A stretch of 64,000 nucleotides of DNA from JANQRA01 sp035550735. Its GTDB lineage: Bacteria > Actinomycetota > Acidimicrobiia > Spongiisociales > ZC4RG35. Below are positions 24,526-32,861 of the stretch, in pieces. The DNA is taken from assembly GCA_035550735.1 (NCBI GenBank), contig DASZOM010000056.1, forward strand, positions 1 to 64,000. The letters are read 5' to 3'. Positions within the stretch are counted from its first letter, which is position 1; each line of letters opens with the position of its first letter. Under the pieces are notes generated by a model that was given only the letters and a program-made list of their open reading frames with translations, searched no databases and was not told where the DNA came from. The position numbers were made by a program, and so were the translations under genes.

Positions 24526-25170
24526 ATGGACCTCTACGAAGCCTTGTACACGACTCGCGCCATGCGGCGGGTGAGGTCAGATCCCATCCCCGATGCGGTG
24601 ATCGCCTGCATACTCGACGCAGCGGTGCGGGCGCCGTCGGGCAGCAATGCCCAGAACTGGCGGATGATCGTCGTCGACGATCCCGAGGTGAGAGCTCAGC
24701 TCGGGCCGATCTACCGGGAGGCCTACCGCCTGCTCAACGAGGTGGTCTACGAGGGCCGGAGGGGGGCGGCCGAGCAGAGGGGGGACGAGGCGACGATGCG
24801 GGTCATGCGCTCATCGGACTGGCTGGCGGAGAACTTCGAGCAGGTGCCGCTCTGGGTGCTTTTCTTCAGCCGCAACGACCCGTCCGGCGCATCGATCTAT
24901 CCGGCGGCATGGAATGCCATGCTCGCCGCCCGCGGCCAAGGTGTCGGGTCCTGTCTCACCACCATCCTCGGGTTCCTGCAACCGGATCCCGTGTTCGCTC
25001 TCCTCGACGTGCCCACCGACAAGGGGTGGCAATTGAGCGCCGCAGTCTCCTTCGGATATCCCACCGGCCGATGGGGTGTGGCGGAGCGCCGGCCGGTCGA
25101 GGAGGTGTCCTTCTCCAACCGGTGGGGTGAGAGCTTGGGTGTCGAGGTGGGCGGGCCTCTATGGCCCTGA
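24526..25170 (+). CDS. Nitroreductase family protein
   Basis: 214 residues with the FMN-binding start of the nitroreductase family: LYTTRAMRRVRSDPIP, AAVRAPSGSNAQNWRMIVV, and a late glycine-rich VGSCLTTILGF. Family members reduce nitro groups, enones or flavins with NAD(P)H. ATG at 24526 is 29 bases after the acyltransferase-fusion stop. It may be cotranscribed with the sugar operon, but nothing in its sequence ties it to that pathway. Confidence 0.85.
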   Translation: MDLYEALYTTRAMRRVRSDPIPDAVIACILDAAVRAPSGSNAQNWRMIVVDDPEVRAQLGPIYREAYRLLNEVVYEGRRGAAEQRGDEATMRVMRSSDWLAENFEQVPLWVLFFSRNDPSGASIYPAAWNAMLAARGQGVGSCLTTILGFLQPDPVFALLDVPTDKGWQLSAAVSFGYPTGRWGVAERRPVEEVSFSNRWGESLGVEVGGPLWP

Positions 25171-25266
25171 GAGCATGCCCCGAAATTGGGGCACGGGACC
25201 GGGGGGGTCTTCTCCGGGGACTCCCCGATTGGATTCGGGACCTCACTCACATAGCGTGAAGCGCCG

Positions 25267-26079
25267 ATGGGACGAGCCGATACCAGGAACTTCAGGGCTT
25301 ATCGCGCCCTGATCGCGGCGGCCAGCCTTCTGGGTGTGGCAGCCGTGGTCTATTTCGGCTGGCCCGTGTTCTCCACGTTCACCGACCCCGATCGTGCCCG
25401 TCGGCTGGTCGAGGAGTTCGGTGTCTGGGGACCGCTGGTCTTCATCGGGATGCAGACGGCCCAGGTGCTCCTGGCGCCGATCCCGGGACAGGTGTCGGGC
25501 CTGGTGGGAGGGTTCCTCTTCGGCACCTTCTGGGGTGTGGTCTACACCATGATCGGGGCGGCGATCGGGTTCACCCTGCTGTTCCTGCTGGCCAAGAGAT
25601 TCGGCCGGCCGCTGGCGGAGCGGCTGGTGAAACCGGAGACACTCGATCGCTTCGACCACCTCGCTCAGAAGGGTGGGGTCCTGGTCCTGTTCCTGGTGTT
25701 TCTGCTCCCAGCATTCCCCGACGACGTGATCTCGTTGATCGCCGGGATGACCCCGATCCGGCTGCGCACCCTGATCCTGGTCTCGCTCGCCGGGCGACTC
25801 CCCGGGTACCTGGTGCTGAGCGCCACCGGGAACGGGGTTGCATTCGAGAACGTCAACCTGATCCTCGCCCTCGTCGGGGCGACGATCCTCATCTTCGGCT
25901 TTGCCTACTGGAACCGAGCCTGGCTGTACGAGATGGCGGTCAGTGGGGACGTCAGGGGCTTCCTGCGGGAGAGGTGGCCCCTGTCGACCCGGGCGACCGT
26001 GCTGCTGGCGGCCAGTGTCGTCGCGGCCGTCGTGCTCTTGTTCGTGTTCGCCACGACCAGCCCCCAGCTGACCCTCTGA
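25267..26079 (+). CDS. TVP38/TMEM64 family membrane protein
   Basis: 270 residues with about six membrane spans. The signature of the SNARE-associated/VTT domain is present: APIPGQVSGLVGGFLFGTFWG, then FLLPAFPDDVISLIAGMT, and the GRLPGYLVLSATGNG re-entrant loop. VTT proteins act in membrane lipid handling or transport; bacterial roles are poorly defined. A C-terminal extra span with a basic linker is present. It converges on the next gene with six bases between stops. Confidence 0.85.
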   Translation: MGRADTRNFRAYRALIAAASLLGVAAVVYFGWPVFSTFTDPDRARRLVEEFGVWGPLVFIGMQTAQVLLAPIPGQVSGLVGGFLFGTFWGVVYTMIGAAIGFTLLFLLAKRFGRPLAERLVKPETLDRFDHLAQKGGVLVLFLVFLLPAFPDDVISLIAGMTPIRLRTLILVSLAGRLPGYLVLSATGNGVAFENVNLILALVGATILIFGFAYWNRAWLYEMAVSGDVRGFLRERWPLSTRATVLLAASVVAAVVLLFVFATTSPQLTL

Positions 26080-26085
26080 GGCCGG

Positions 26086-27198
26086 CTACTCGACCGCCGG
26101 CTGCACCGCCGCCCGACGCGGACGGTAGGTGAGGACCAGCGTGCCCAGACCGAAGAGGAGGACCACGAATCCGATCCAACCGCCAACGATGGGTATCGAG
26201 CTCACCGCAACGACCAGGACCACACCGATGATCAGGGCGGCCCACCGTCGTCCGCTCGAATCGGAATCTGTCATCCCACTGGCGATCGACAGGCCCGTCC
26301 AGGCCGGCGCGCCGAACGCAGCCACCAGGAAGAAGAGGAAGGCGAGCAACACCACCGCCACCAGCGATGCGAAGACAACCGCTCCGAGCAGGCTGGAAAG
26401 CCCGACGAGGGCGAGGACGATCACCACCAACACCGCCACCAGGAATATGAGTGCGATGAGGAGACCGAAGCCGATGAGCGCGAGGAACCCGACCCCGAGG
26501 GCGGCGAGTGGCCGCTGTCGCAGGGTATCGGCGGGCTCGACGGCGAGCTTGGGAGCGAGCCACATGAACAGGGCCGCGACCACCAGGATGCCGATCAAGG
26601 CTTGCACCGCGTCCAGGATCCGGTCCCCGGCCGTCGGTGCCTCCTCCTCGTCCTGGCCGATGGTGACGTTCTCCTCACCGGCCACGGTGCCCTGGCGGTC
26701 GTAGTTCCCGGTCGCTCCGAGCACATCGCCACCCACCGACCCGTCCATCGTCATCCGGCCGTTGCCGAACACGAGGTCCTCGCCCACTTCGCCCGAGGCG
26801 GCGATCCTTGCTTGACCGGAGGCGACGAACAGGTCTTCCTCGATGGTGCCGCTGACACTCACCTGGCCGGCGGCGATCCTGGCGTCACCGAGGACCTCGC
26901 CGCCGATGTCAACCGTCCCGGCACTCGCGATCACGTCCCCGGTGACCTCTCCGTCCACCGTCAGCTGACCGGCTGCGACCACCAGGTCCCCGTCGACCGT
27001 GCCATCGACGCGGACCCGGCCACCCGATGCGTACAAGTCGCCGTCGATCGTCTCGCCGGAGGCGACGACGATCTCGTCGCCCGCCTGGATCTTCCCGCCG
27101 AGCCGGGTCTGGGCGAGGGCCACGGACGCTCCCGCCACGACGGCTATGACCAGCGCTACCAGCCAGACGACGATGCGGCGGCGGGTGAGGGCCTTCAT
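26086..27198 (-). CDS. Bactofilin-like/polymer-forming membrane protein
   Basis: 370 residues: an N-terminal signal or anchor segment, then about 13 short beta-helix turns (VDGDLVVAAGQLTVDGEVTG, IGGEVLGDARIAAGQ) like the bactofilin/polymer-forming cytoskeletal repeat, then an acidic linker and about five C-terminal membrane spans. Because the repeat domain follows an apparent signal sequence, it probably faces outside the membrane. The function is unknown; a beta-helix of this kind can polymerise. No clear operon partner: the next gene starts 74 bases downstream. Confidence 0.78.
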   Translation of the reverse strand: MKALTRRRIVVWLVALVIAVVAGASVALAQTRLGGKIQAGDEIVVASGETIDGDLYASGGRVRVDGTVDGDLVVAAGQLTVDGEVTGDVIASAGTVDIGGEVLGDARIAAGQVSVSGTIEEDLFVASGQARIAASGEVGEDLVFGNGRMTMDGSVGGDVLGATGNYDRQGTVAGEENVTIGQDEEEAPTAGDRILDAVQALIGILVVAALFMWLAPKLAVEPADTLRQRPLAALGVGFLALIGFGLLIALIFLVAVLVVIVLALVGLSSLLGAVVFASLVAVVLLAFLFFLVAAFGAPAWTGLSIASGMTDSDSSGRRWAALIIGVVLVVAVSSIPIVGGWIGFVVLLFGLGTLVLTYRPRRAAVQPAVE

Positions 27199-27271
27199 CA
27201 GCCGGACGCTACCCGACGCCCATCATGACGAAACCTTCGCCCGCTCCAGGGCTGCCGGGAGGAGGGGTCAG

Positions 27272-28111
27272 TCACTCGGGGACGGTGGCCGGTCGGCGGC
27301 GTCTCCGCCGCTCGGATGAGCCACGGCTCGGTTCCCACTTGAAGAACCTGATGGCGAGCACGGTGGCCAGCAGACCCCAGGCCGCCATGATGCCGAGCTC
27401 GACCCAATGGAACTGGGGGCCGGTCAGCGTGGGGTCGAAGGCATCGCGGAAAGCGACGGCGAAATGCTTCAAGGGGAAGATGCTGCCGGCCAGTTCCATC
27501 CAGGCCGGCGGGTCCTGGATCGGGAAGAAGATGTCGGAGATGAACGCGATCGGGAGCAGCGTCGCGTTGGTAATGGCCGGTGCCGCGTCGCCGTTGGGCG
27601 ACACGGCGGCGACCAGGAGGCCGAGGGCGGCGAAGCAGCCCACACCCACCACGAAGGTCAGCAAGGCGGCCGGAAGCGTTCGGGGGAAGATCTCTATCCC
27701 ATAGAAGACGACTCCGACGGTCATCATCATCACGATGGCGAGGAAGGACAGCCACACTGCCGAGACCACCCGACCGGCCATGTAGGCGCGGGGCGGTATT
27801 GGCGTCCCCCTCACCCGCTTCAGGATTCCGGCGTCCCGGGCCATGGCGGTCCCGATCGCCAGGCTGGTGTAGGACGCCGAGACTGCGGCGAAAACGGCCA
27901 GCCCGGGAGTGAAGAACTGGGCCGTGGTCACACCCAGACCCTCGATGACTTCGTTCCCGAAGATGGCGGTGAAGAGGACCAGGAGCATCAGCGGGAACAC
28001 CAGGGTGAAGAAGGCCGCGATCGGCGTTCGCCAGAAGATCTTGTTCTGGTAACGGACCTGCTGCCAGATCAGCTCGCCCATGCCGGGCCGTCTGCTGGGC
28101 TCACTCGTCAC
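27272..28111 (-). CDS. ABC-2 type transporter permease
   Basis: About 279 residues with six hydrophobic spans; the central GTPIPPRAYMAGRVVSAVW segment and NATLLPIAFISDIFFPI are typical of ABC-2 (DrrB/NodJ-like) permeases. GTG at 28111 is the favoured start: GGAG lies seven bases upstream and the codon sits inside the last codons of the ATPase gene. With the ATPase it forms an exporter, possibly for a drug, lipid or polysaccharide. Confidence 0.85.
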   Translation of the reverse strand: MTSEPSRRPGMGELIWQQVRYQNKIFWRTPIAAFFTLVFPLMLLVLFTAIFGNEVIEGLGVTTAQFFTPGLAVFAAVSASYTSLAIGTAMARDAGILKRVRGTPIPPRAYMAGRVVSAVWLSFLAIVMMMTVGVVFYGIEIFPRTLPAALLTFVVGVGCFAALGLLVAAVSPNGDAAPAITNATLLPIAFISDIFFPIQDPPAWMELAGSIFPLKHFAVAFRDAFDPTLTGPQFHWVELGIMAAWGLLATVLAIRFFKWEPSRGSSERRRRRRPATVPE

Positions 28112-28994
28112 TGGTGAGCTCCAGATAGACATCCTCGAGCGAGGGGCGGTCCACGGTGAGGCCCTCGAGCTCGATCCCCCGCTCCACCGCCCATGTGGTC
28201 AGGTCACGCAAAGTCCGGGTTGGGGACTCCGCATCGATCTCGACCATCGAATCTCCCAAGCGCTTGGTCGCGACAGGCAGGTCGTCCGGCTGCGTCCCGG
28301 CAGGGAGGGCGAACCGGATCACCGCCGAAGTCGCATCCCTGCCCCCGAGTGTCTCCGGGGTGCCTTCGGCGATGATGCGGCCGTGGTCGATGATGGCGAT
28401 CCGATCGGCGAGTCGCCGAGCCTCGTCCATGTAATGCGTGGTGAGCAGGATCGTCTTGCCCAGATCGGTCAGGTTCTCGAGGATGCCCCAGGCTTGCCGT
28501 CTGGCAGACGGATCGAATCCGGTGGTGGGCTCGTCGAGGAAGATGAGGTCCGGATCACCCACCAGGCCCAGCGCCAGCTCGAGACGTCGCTGCTGGCCGC
28601 CGGAGAGGGTCTTGATCCGGGCGTCGGCCTTCTCGTTCAGGCCGACCATGGCGATCAGCTCGTCGACCGGCAGCCGTCTCGGGTACATGCCCCCGTAGAC
28701 CTCGAGTGCCTCGACGACGCTCAGCTCCCGCTCCACGGCCCCTTCCTGGAGGACGATGCCAATGCGCTCCCTGAACTCCCGGCCACCCGAGGCAGGGTCG
28801 AAACCGAGGACCGAGATGCTTCCCTCGTCGGCATGACGGTGCCCCTCGAGGATCTCGACGGTGGTGGTCTTGCCGGCGCCATTGGGCCCGAGCAGGGCGA
28901 AGACCTCGCCGGATTCGATGGTGAGATCCACTCCGTCCACCGCGGCGTTGTCCCCGTACCGCTTGACCAGGCCCTTCACTTCGATCGCGGCCAT
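28101..28994 (-). CDS. ABC exporter ATP-binding protein (DrrA-like)
   Basis: 297 residues with Walker A GPNGAGKTT, signature LSGGQQRRLELALGL, Walker B LIFLDEPTTGFDP and switch histidine TTHYMDEA. The C-terminal extension after about residue 220 is the substrate/regulatory domain common in DrrA-type ATPases. ATG at 28994 gives the standard N-terminus (IEVKGLVKRYG). It overlaps its permease by 11 bases. Confidence 0.9.
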   Translation of the reverse strand: MAAIEVKGLVKRYGDNAAVDGVDLTIESGEVFALLGPNGAGKTTTVEILEGHRHADEGSISVLGFDPASGGREFRERIGIVLQEGAVERELSVVEALEVYGGMYPRRLPVDELIAMVGLNEKADARIKTLSGGQQRRLELALGLVGDPDLIFLDEPTTGFDPSARRQAWGILENLTDLGKTILLTTHYMDEARRLADRIAIIDHGRIIAEGTPETLGGRDATSAVIRFALPAGTQPDDLPVATKRLGDSMVEIDAESPTRTLRDLTTWAVERGIELEGLTVDRPSLEDVYLELTSDE

Positions 28995-29059
28995 GAGCTG
29001 ATGGTAGATCAGCCGATCAGGGCGCTTGCCGGGGAGACGGACGGAGAACTGGAGATCGA

Positions 29060-29479
29060 TCAGATGGCGCGCATGCGATTGCCCCGAGCGTTGTGCTCGA
29101 CCTCGGCGAGACCAAGCGCCTCCAAGACCGGCGGGACGTAGTTGCCGACCCGGCCCCTCAGCCCCTTCTTCAGGCCGTACCCGCCGCCGATCGGGTTGCC
29201 CTCGGACCGGGCCCACGCCTCGACAGTGCCTTCCTTGGCCGGCTTCTGCTCGTCGGCGTTGCCCAGCTCGACCCAGTCGCCCCGGTCCTTCAGCATCTGA
29301 TGCAGGTCCTCGATGACCCTCAGGTCGTAGTGAAGGACGGTCGTGCCGACGGTGCAGACCAGCAGCGGCGGATCTTGGTCCTCGTCACGGTGCATCTGGA
29401 TCTGTGAGCCCAGGCTGGGTGTGAACAGGACCCACGGATCCTCGGCTGTGCCCGATCCGCTGAATTCGGCCTGCGCCAT
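29060..29479 (-). CDS. Conserved hypothetical protein, 139 aa
   Basis: A soluble 139-residue protein beginning MAQAEFSGSGTAEDPWVL and carrying WVELGNADEQKPAKEGTVEAW and a basic GYGLKKGLRGRVGNYVPPVL segment. Several proteins of similar look are annotated in actinobacteria without function; I do not recognise a family. No membrane segment or metal motif is visible. It is upstream of, and in the same direction as, the ABC exporter genes (65 bases apart). Confidence 0.65.
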   Translation of the reverse strand: MAQAEFSGSGTAEDPWVLFTPSLGSQIQMHRDEDQDPPLLVCTVGTTVLHYDLRVIEDLHQMLKDRGDWVELGNADEQKPAKEGTVEAWARSEGNPIGGGYGLKKGLRGRVGNYVPPVLEALGLAEVEHNARGNRMRAI

Positions 29480-29584
29480 CACGACTCCAATCTGCGATCG
29501 AACGTGCCGGCCGGGAAGGCTACTCCCGGACATCGAGGGGATGGAGGGAGGGACTGTCTTCGACAGCGGGTAGCTTCGATCTCG

Positions 29585-29959
29585 ATGAGGGATCCGAAGG
29601 AGATCGTCAAGGAGTTCATCACCACACTCGATCGGCGTGATTGGGATGCGTGGCGCATCCTCATGCGCGAAGACGTCGTCTACGAGATTCCCCAGTCTCG
29701 GGAGCGGATCACAGGGCGGGACCGATATGAGCAGTTCAACCGCGAGTACCCGGGAAACTGGAACCTAGAGCCGAAGGTGGTCATCGCGGACTCGAGTCAC
29801 GGAGTCGTGTGGTTCGACTGGTACATGGACTCGGTTCGTCAGAGCGACGCGATGGCCTTCTTCGAGTTCGACGGAGATCTGATCTCGAAGATCACCGACT
29901 TCTGGCCCGAGGAATTCGACCCACCGCCAGGGCGGGAGCACCTGACCGAACGCTGGTAA
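29585..29959 (+). CDS. SnoaL/NTF2-like protein
   Basis: A 124-residue single-domain protein with the alpha+beta cone pattern of the SnoaL/NTF2-like fold: an N-terminal helix (PKEIVKEFITTLDRRDWDAW), MREDVVYEIP, then GRDRYEQFNREYPGNW and FFEFDGDLISKITDFW. Family members include small hydrolases, isomerases and unassigned binding proteins. ATG at 29585 gives the conserved start. It is divergent from the previous gene and stands 260 bases upstream of the ECF sigma gene, whose partner also carries NTF2-like domains. Confidence 0.78.
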   Translation: MRDPKEIVKEFITTLDRRDWDAWRILMREDVVYEIPQSRERITGRDRYEQFNREYPGNWNLEPKVVIADSSHGVVWFDWYMDSVRQSDAMAFFEFDGDLISKITDFWPEEFDPPPGREHLTERW

Positions 29960-30067
29960 TTGACGTTGTGAGTCGAAGACACGATGTCGAGGCCAGAGTC
30001 AGCTTGACTGGTCTGCCCATCGGTTTCGTTTTCCAGCGGTGGGTCGATGGCATCAGGCTTTGCCCGT

Positions 30068-30137
30068 GGGCCGGGTCATGGCCCGGCCCGACGGGCGTCC
30101 CTTCCGATTATCAGACCGATTCCCGGTCTGACCTTTT
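30068..30137 (+). terminator. Two successive hairpins after the NTF2-like gene
   Basis: The 260-base gap before the sigma gene holds two perfect inverted repeats: GGGCCGGG/CCCGGCCC with a 6-base loop at 30068-30089, and TCAGACCG/CGGTCTGA with a 5-base loop at 30111-30131. The second is followed by CCTTTTG. Together they probably terminate the NTF2-like transcript and insulate the sigma gene. No further gene is seen in this gap. Confidence 0.5.
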
Positions 30138-30219
30138 GTGTCCGCGTGTCCCGGCGGTCTGACGAGAATCTGATGAGAATCCGGTCAAGGCTTCCGATTG
30201 GCCGGACATATTTAGAACA

Positions 30220-30789
30220 ATGGGGAAAGTCACGGTCTCGACTGAGAGGCAGAAGGCATTCGAGTCCTTATATGCCACGCACAGACTGGAAATCCTCGCC
30301 TACTGCACACGACGCTTAGGCGCCGATGAGGCCGCCGACGCCTGTTCAGAGACTTTTCTCGTGGCCTGGCGCCGCATCGCCGACGTCCCTGAGCCGCCCA
30401 AGACACTCCCTTATCTCTATGGGATCGCCGCGAAGGTCGTCCCCAACCATTTCAGGGCTATGCACCGGCGTTCCCGACTCGAAGCAATACTGGGCGGCCT
30501 GGGAGTCCCACCTCCTCCCGACCCTTCGGTTCTGGTCATCCAGGATTCGCGAAACCAGGAGGTGGCGGCCGCGGTTCGCAGACTGAAGCCCAAGGACCGA
30601 GAGATCGTCATGCTCTACACCTGGGAAGAACTGTCCCGGGAGACCATCGCCGAGATGATGGGGACGACCAGAGCCGCCATCGACCAAAGAATCCACCGCT
30701 CCTATCGACGTCTGGCCCGATTGCTGGCGCCGACCCTGGAGCCAAACCCGATCAGCCCCCCTCCGATTGCCAACCAAGGAGGAACATGA
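30220..30789 (+). CDS. ECF RNA polymerase sigma factor
   Basis: 189 residues of the ECF type: sigma-2 region ESLYATHRLEILAYCTRRLG with ACSETFLVAWRRI (-10 recognition), a linker rich in proline, and a sigma-4 helix-turn-helix region LKPKDREIVMLYTWEELSRETIAEMMGTT (only the pattern quoted in part: ETIAEMMGTTRAAIDQRIHR). It directs RNA polymerase to specific promoters and is presumably held by the protein encoded next, which overlaps it by four bases (ATGA). Confidence 0.85.
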   Translation: MGKVTVSTERQKAFESLYATHRLEILAYCTRRLGADEAADACSETFLVAWRRIADVPEPPKTLPYLYGIAAKVVPNHFRAMHRRSRLEAILGGLGVPPPPDPSVLVIQDSRNQEVAAAVRRLKPKDREIVMLYTWEELSRETIAEMMGTTRAAIDQRIHRSYRRLARLLAPTLEPNPISPPPIANQGGT

Positions 30790-32633
30790 CGCACGACCAA
30801 ATCGACCGCCTGGTGCGACAGGCCAACCCTGTGGCCGATCTAAAGGCGCTCGAACCCGTCGACACGTCAGCCCTCCTCGTCGCCCGGCAAAGGAGGATGA
30901 GAATGCAGACCAACGACCGTATTCAGGTCGACCAGGAGCCTGGCAAGCCAAAGCGAGGTCTCTTCATGGGGATCGCCGCAGTCGTGGCGATGATCATCGG
31001 AGCGGTGATCATCTTCCAGATGACAGACGAGACGCCAGTAGCCGACGACGGACCATCGCCGAACAGTGCCGCTGACGTGGAGACGGCCACGGCCTTTCTC
31101 CAGGCGTTTGGGAGCTTTGACGCGGACACCGCGGCTTCATATCTGGCCGTTGATGTGCTGGATTCCGAGTTCGGGGGTTTGGAGGGGTTGCGTCTCGAAA
31201 CCGCCTTCTGGGAAGCACAAGGTTTCAGGCTCCTGATTGGCGCCTGTGAGGCAGGCGACGTCTCGCCGGTGGGCACAGCGGTGGCATGCTCCTACGACTA
31301 TCACGGCATTCGCTCCGACGAGATGGGCCTCGGCCCCTACGAAGGCAGCAAATGGAACTTCACGATCCTCGACGGGAAGATCATCTCGGCATCCAACTAC
31401 ATCCGGTTCATCGAGAACGGGTTTTCGGCGCAAGTGTGGGAGCCATTCGACCACTGGGTGTCACAAAACCATCCCGAAGACGCCGCCATCATGTACGCCG
31501 ACGCCAGCCACACCATGCAGCGAATCAGCGAAGAGTCGAACCGACTGTGGGAGCAGCGCAGCAGGGAGTATGTCGAGGTGGTGGCCATCGAGTCCTTACC
31601 GGAGCGCGACAAAGTCGACCTCGCCCTAGCGTTCATGGCCGCATGGGTCGCAGGCGACGGAGAAACCGCTGCCGGTATGTTCAACGGCGATGGAAGGTAT
31701 GGCGCAGGGGTGGTTGGTCCCGATCAGCTCCGATTGCTTCACGAGTGGTACCAGGCGGTCGGATGGAAGTTCGAGAATCTCGGCTGCCGAGCTGAGCCCG
31801 TCGCGACCCCCAACGGAGAGGTGGTCGTCGGCTGTGACTTCACGAGCGAAAACGACCTGAGTCGGTCTCTCGACTGGCCGCACATCACCGACGAGTTCCA
31901 CGTCGTCGTCGACGGTGACGGTCTCCAGCACGCGACCGAGAGATTTGGCTTCGACGCCTACCGCGACCTCTGGTTCATGTTCAAGGATTGGGTGGCCTCC
32001 ACCCACCCCAATGATCTGGAGCGAATGTTCCTTCATCCGACCCAGCCATGGCCGGGGGTGAGGACCTTGATAATGCCTCCACCCTTCGAGGCGCTCAACG
32101 CCTACCCGCTCCTCTCCGAGGAGTCGATCGCCCTCTGGGAGCTATATGTGGAAGAGTTTACCGGCTCCACGGAGGCTTTGGCCCAGGCCGATGAGGAGCT
32201 GGAGGTGGCTCACTATGTCGCTCAGGCAGTGGCAATTTGCACTGCGGCAGACTCCGCGTTTCGGGCAGAGGTGGCCGGACTCATGCATTCCGAGACCCAG
32301 AACTTCGAACAGTTCTTCCCCGGGTTCCCCGATCTGGAAAGTGTCGCATCCTGGCACGAAACGCAAGCCCGCTACGCCGAAGGCGTGATCGCCGAGCTAC
32401 GCGTCCTCTCCGCACCCGCGGAGATCGCCAGCCGTCTCGACCAGCTCTTCCAGCTCATGGAGACAGAGACCGAATTGAACCGCCAGGTCGCCGAGGCGGC
32501 AGCAGCCGGTGACCAGGGCGCTGTCGACGCGCTAGGTCGGCAGCGGGTGGACGCCACTCATGCCAAGGACCAGTTCGCGGTCTCGACCGGAAACGCCCTC
32601 TGGTCGTGCCCTGTATCGATCGCGGGAGCTTGA
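30786..32633 (+). CDS. Membrane protein, putative anti-sigma factor with duplicated NTF2-like domains
   Basis: 615 residues. A short cytoplasmic N-terminus (about 57 residues, DQIDRLVRQANPVADL...) precedes one membrane span (about 60-80). The outer part contains two similar domains of about 170 residues (each opening with a helix such as ATAFLQAFGSF or ALAFMAAWVAGD, and ending in a segment like WVSQNHPEDAAIMY or WVASTHPNDLERMF), consistent with an NTF2/SnoaL duplication, and a helical C-terminal domain. Gene order and topology fit a membrane anti-sigma factor for the ECF sigma encoded upstream; no canonical zinc anti-sigma motif is visible, so this is inference. Confidence 0.6.
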   Translation: MTHDQIDRLVRQANPVADLKALEPVDTSALLVARQRRMRMQTNDRIQVDQEPGKPKRGLFMGIAAVVAMIIGAVIIFQMTDETPVADDGPSPNSAADVETATAFLQAFGSFDADTAASYLAVDVLDSEFGGLEGLRLETAFWEAQGFRLLIGACEAGDVSPVGTAVACSYDYHGIRSDEMGLGPYEGSKWNFTILDGKIISASNYIRFIENGFSAQVWEPFDHWVSQNHPEDAAIMYADASHTMQRISEESNRLWEQRSREYVEVVAIESLPERDKVDLALAFMAAWVAGDGETAAGMFNGDGRYGAGVVGPDQLRLLHEWYQAVGWKFENLGCRAEPVATPNGEVVVGCDFTSENDLSRSLDWPHITDEFHVVVDGDGLQHATERFGFDAYRDLWFMFKDWVASTHPNDLERMFLHPTQPWPGVRTLIMPPPFEALNAYPLLSEESIALWELYVEEFTGSTEALAQADEELEVAHYVAQAVAICTAADSAFRAEVAGLMHSETQNFEQFFPGFPDLESVASWHETQARYAEGVIAELRVLSAPAEIASRLDQLFQLMETETELNRQVAEAAAAGDQGAVDALGRQRVDATHAKDQFAVSTGNALWSCPVSIAGA

Positions 32634-32736
32634 TGCGAGCCTGGGCCGATTATGGCCTCGGCATACTGGTTCTCGAGGAGCATGGAGGACGCCGAGCTGG
32701 TAACGGATGGCCGCCGACTCGGCTGACCGGGGGTGG

Positions 32737-32786
32737 ATGGTGGTCAGGGACGGCGTCGATCCGTCGACCTCCGGTTTTTCAGACCG
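32737..32786 (-). repeat. Left attachment site (tRNA-Phe 3' fragment)
   Basis: 50 bp identical to 37667-37716. On the minus strand it reads as the anticodon loop, variable loop, T arm, acceptor 3' strand and CCA of tRNA-Phe but lacks the 5' half, so it is not a functional tRNA. It marks the outer end of the integrated element. Confidence 0.88.
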
Positions 32787-32824
32787 ATGGTTTCAGTTTT
32801 CTGACCTGGGGTGATGGGTCGGAG

Positions 32825-32843
32825 AGTCCGCGAGGAGTCCGTT
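32825..32843 (+). repeat. Phased AGTCCG repeats inside the left end of the element
   Basis: Two copies, AGTCCGCG and AGTCCGTT, start 11 bp apart, about 40 bp inside the left attachment site. Three matching copies lie inside the right end (37534-37562). The spacing of one helical turn and the position suit integrase arm-type binding sites. Confidence 0.5.
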
Positions 32844-32861
32844 GGTTGATGGTCGTCGGGG

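Noticed and set aside
32737..32786. A second tRNA-Phe gene
   Set aside because: Only the 3' half is present; the 5' half is replaced by unrelated sequence, so it is an attachment-site remnant.
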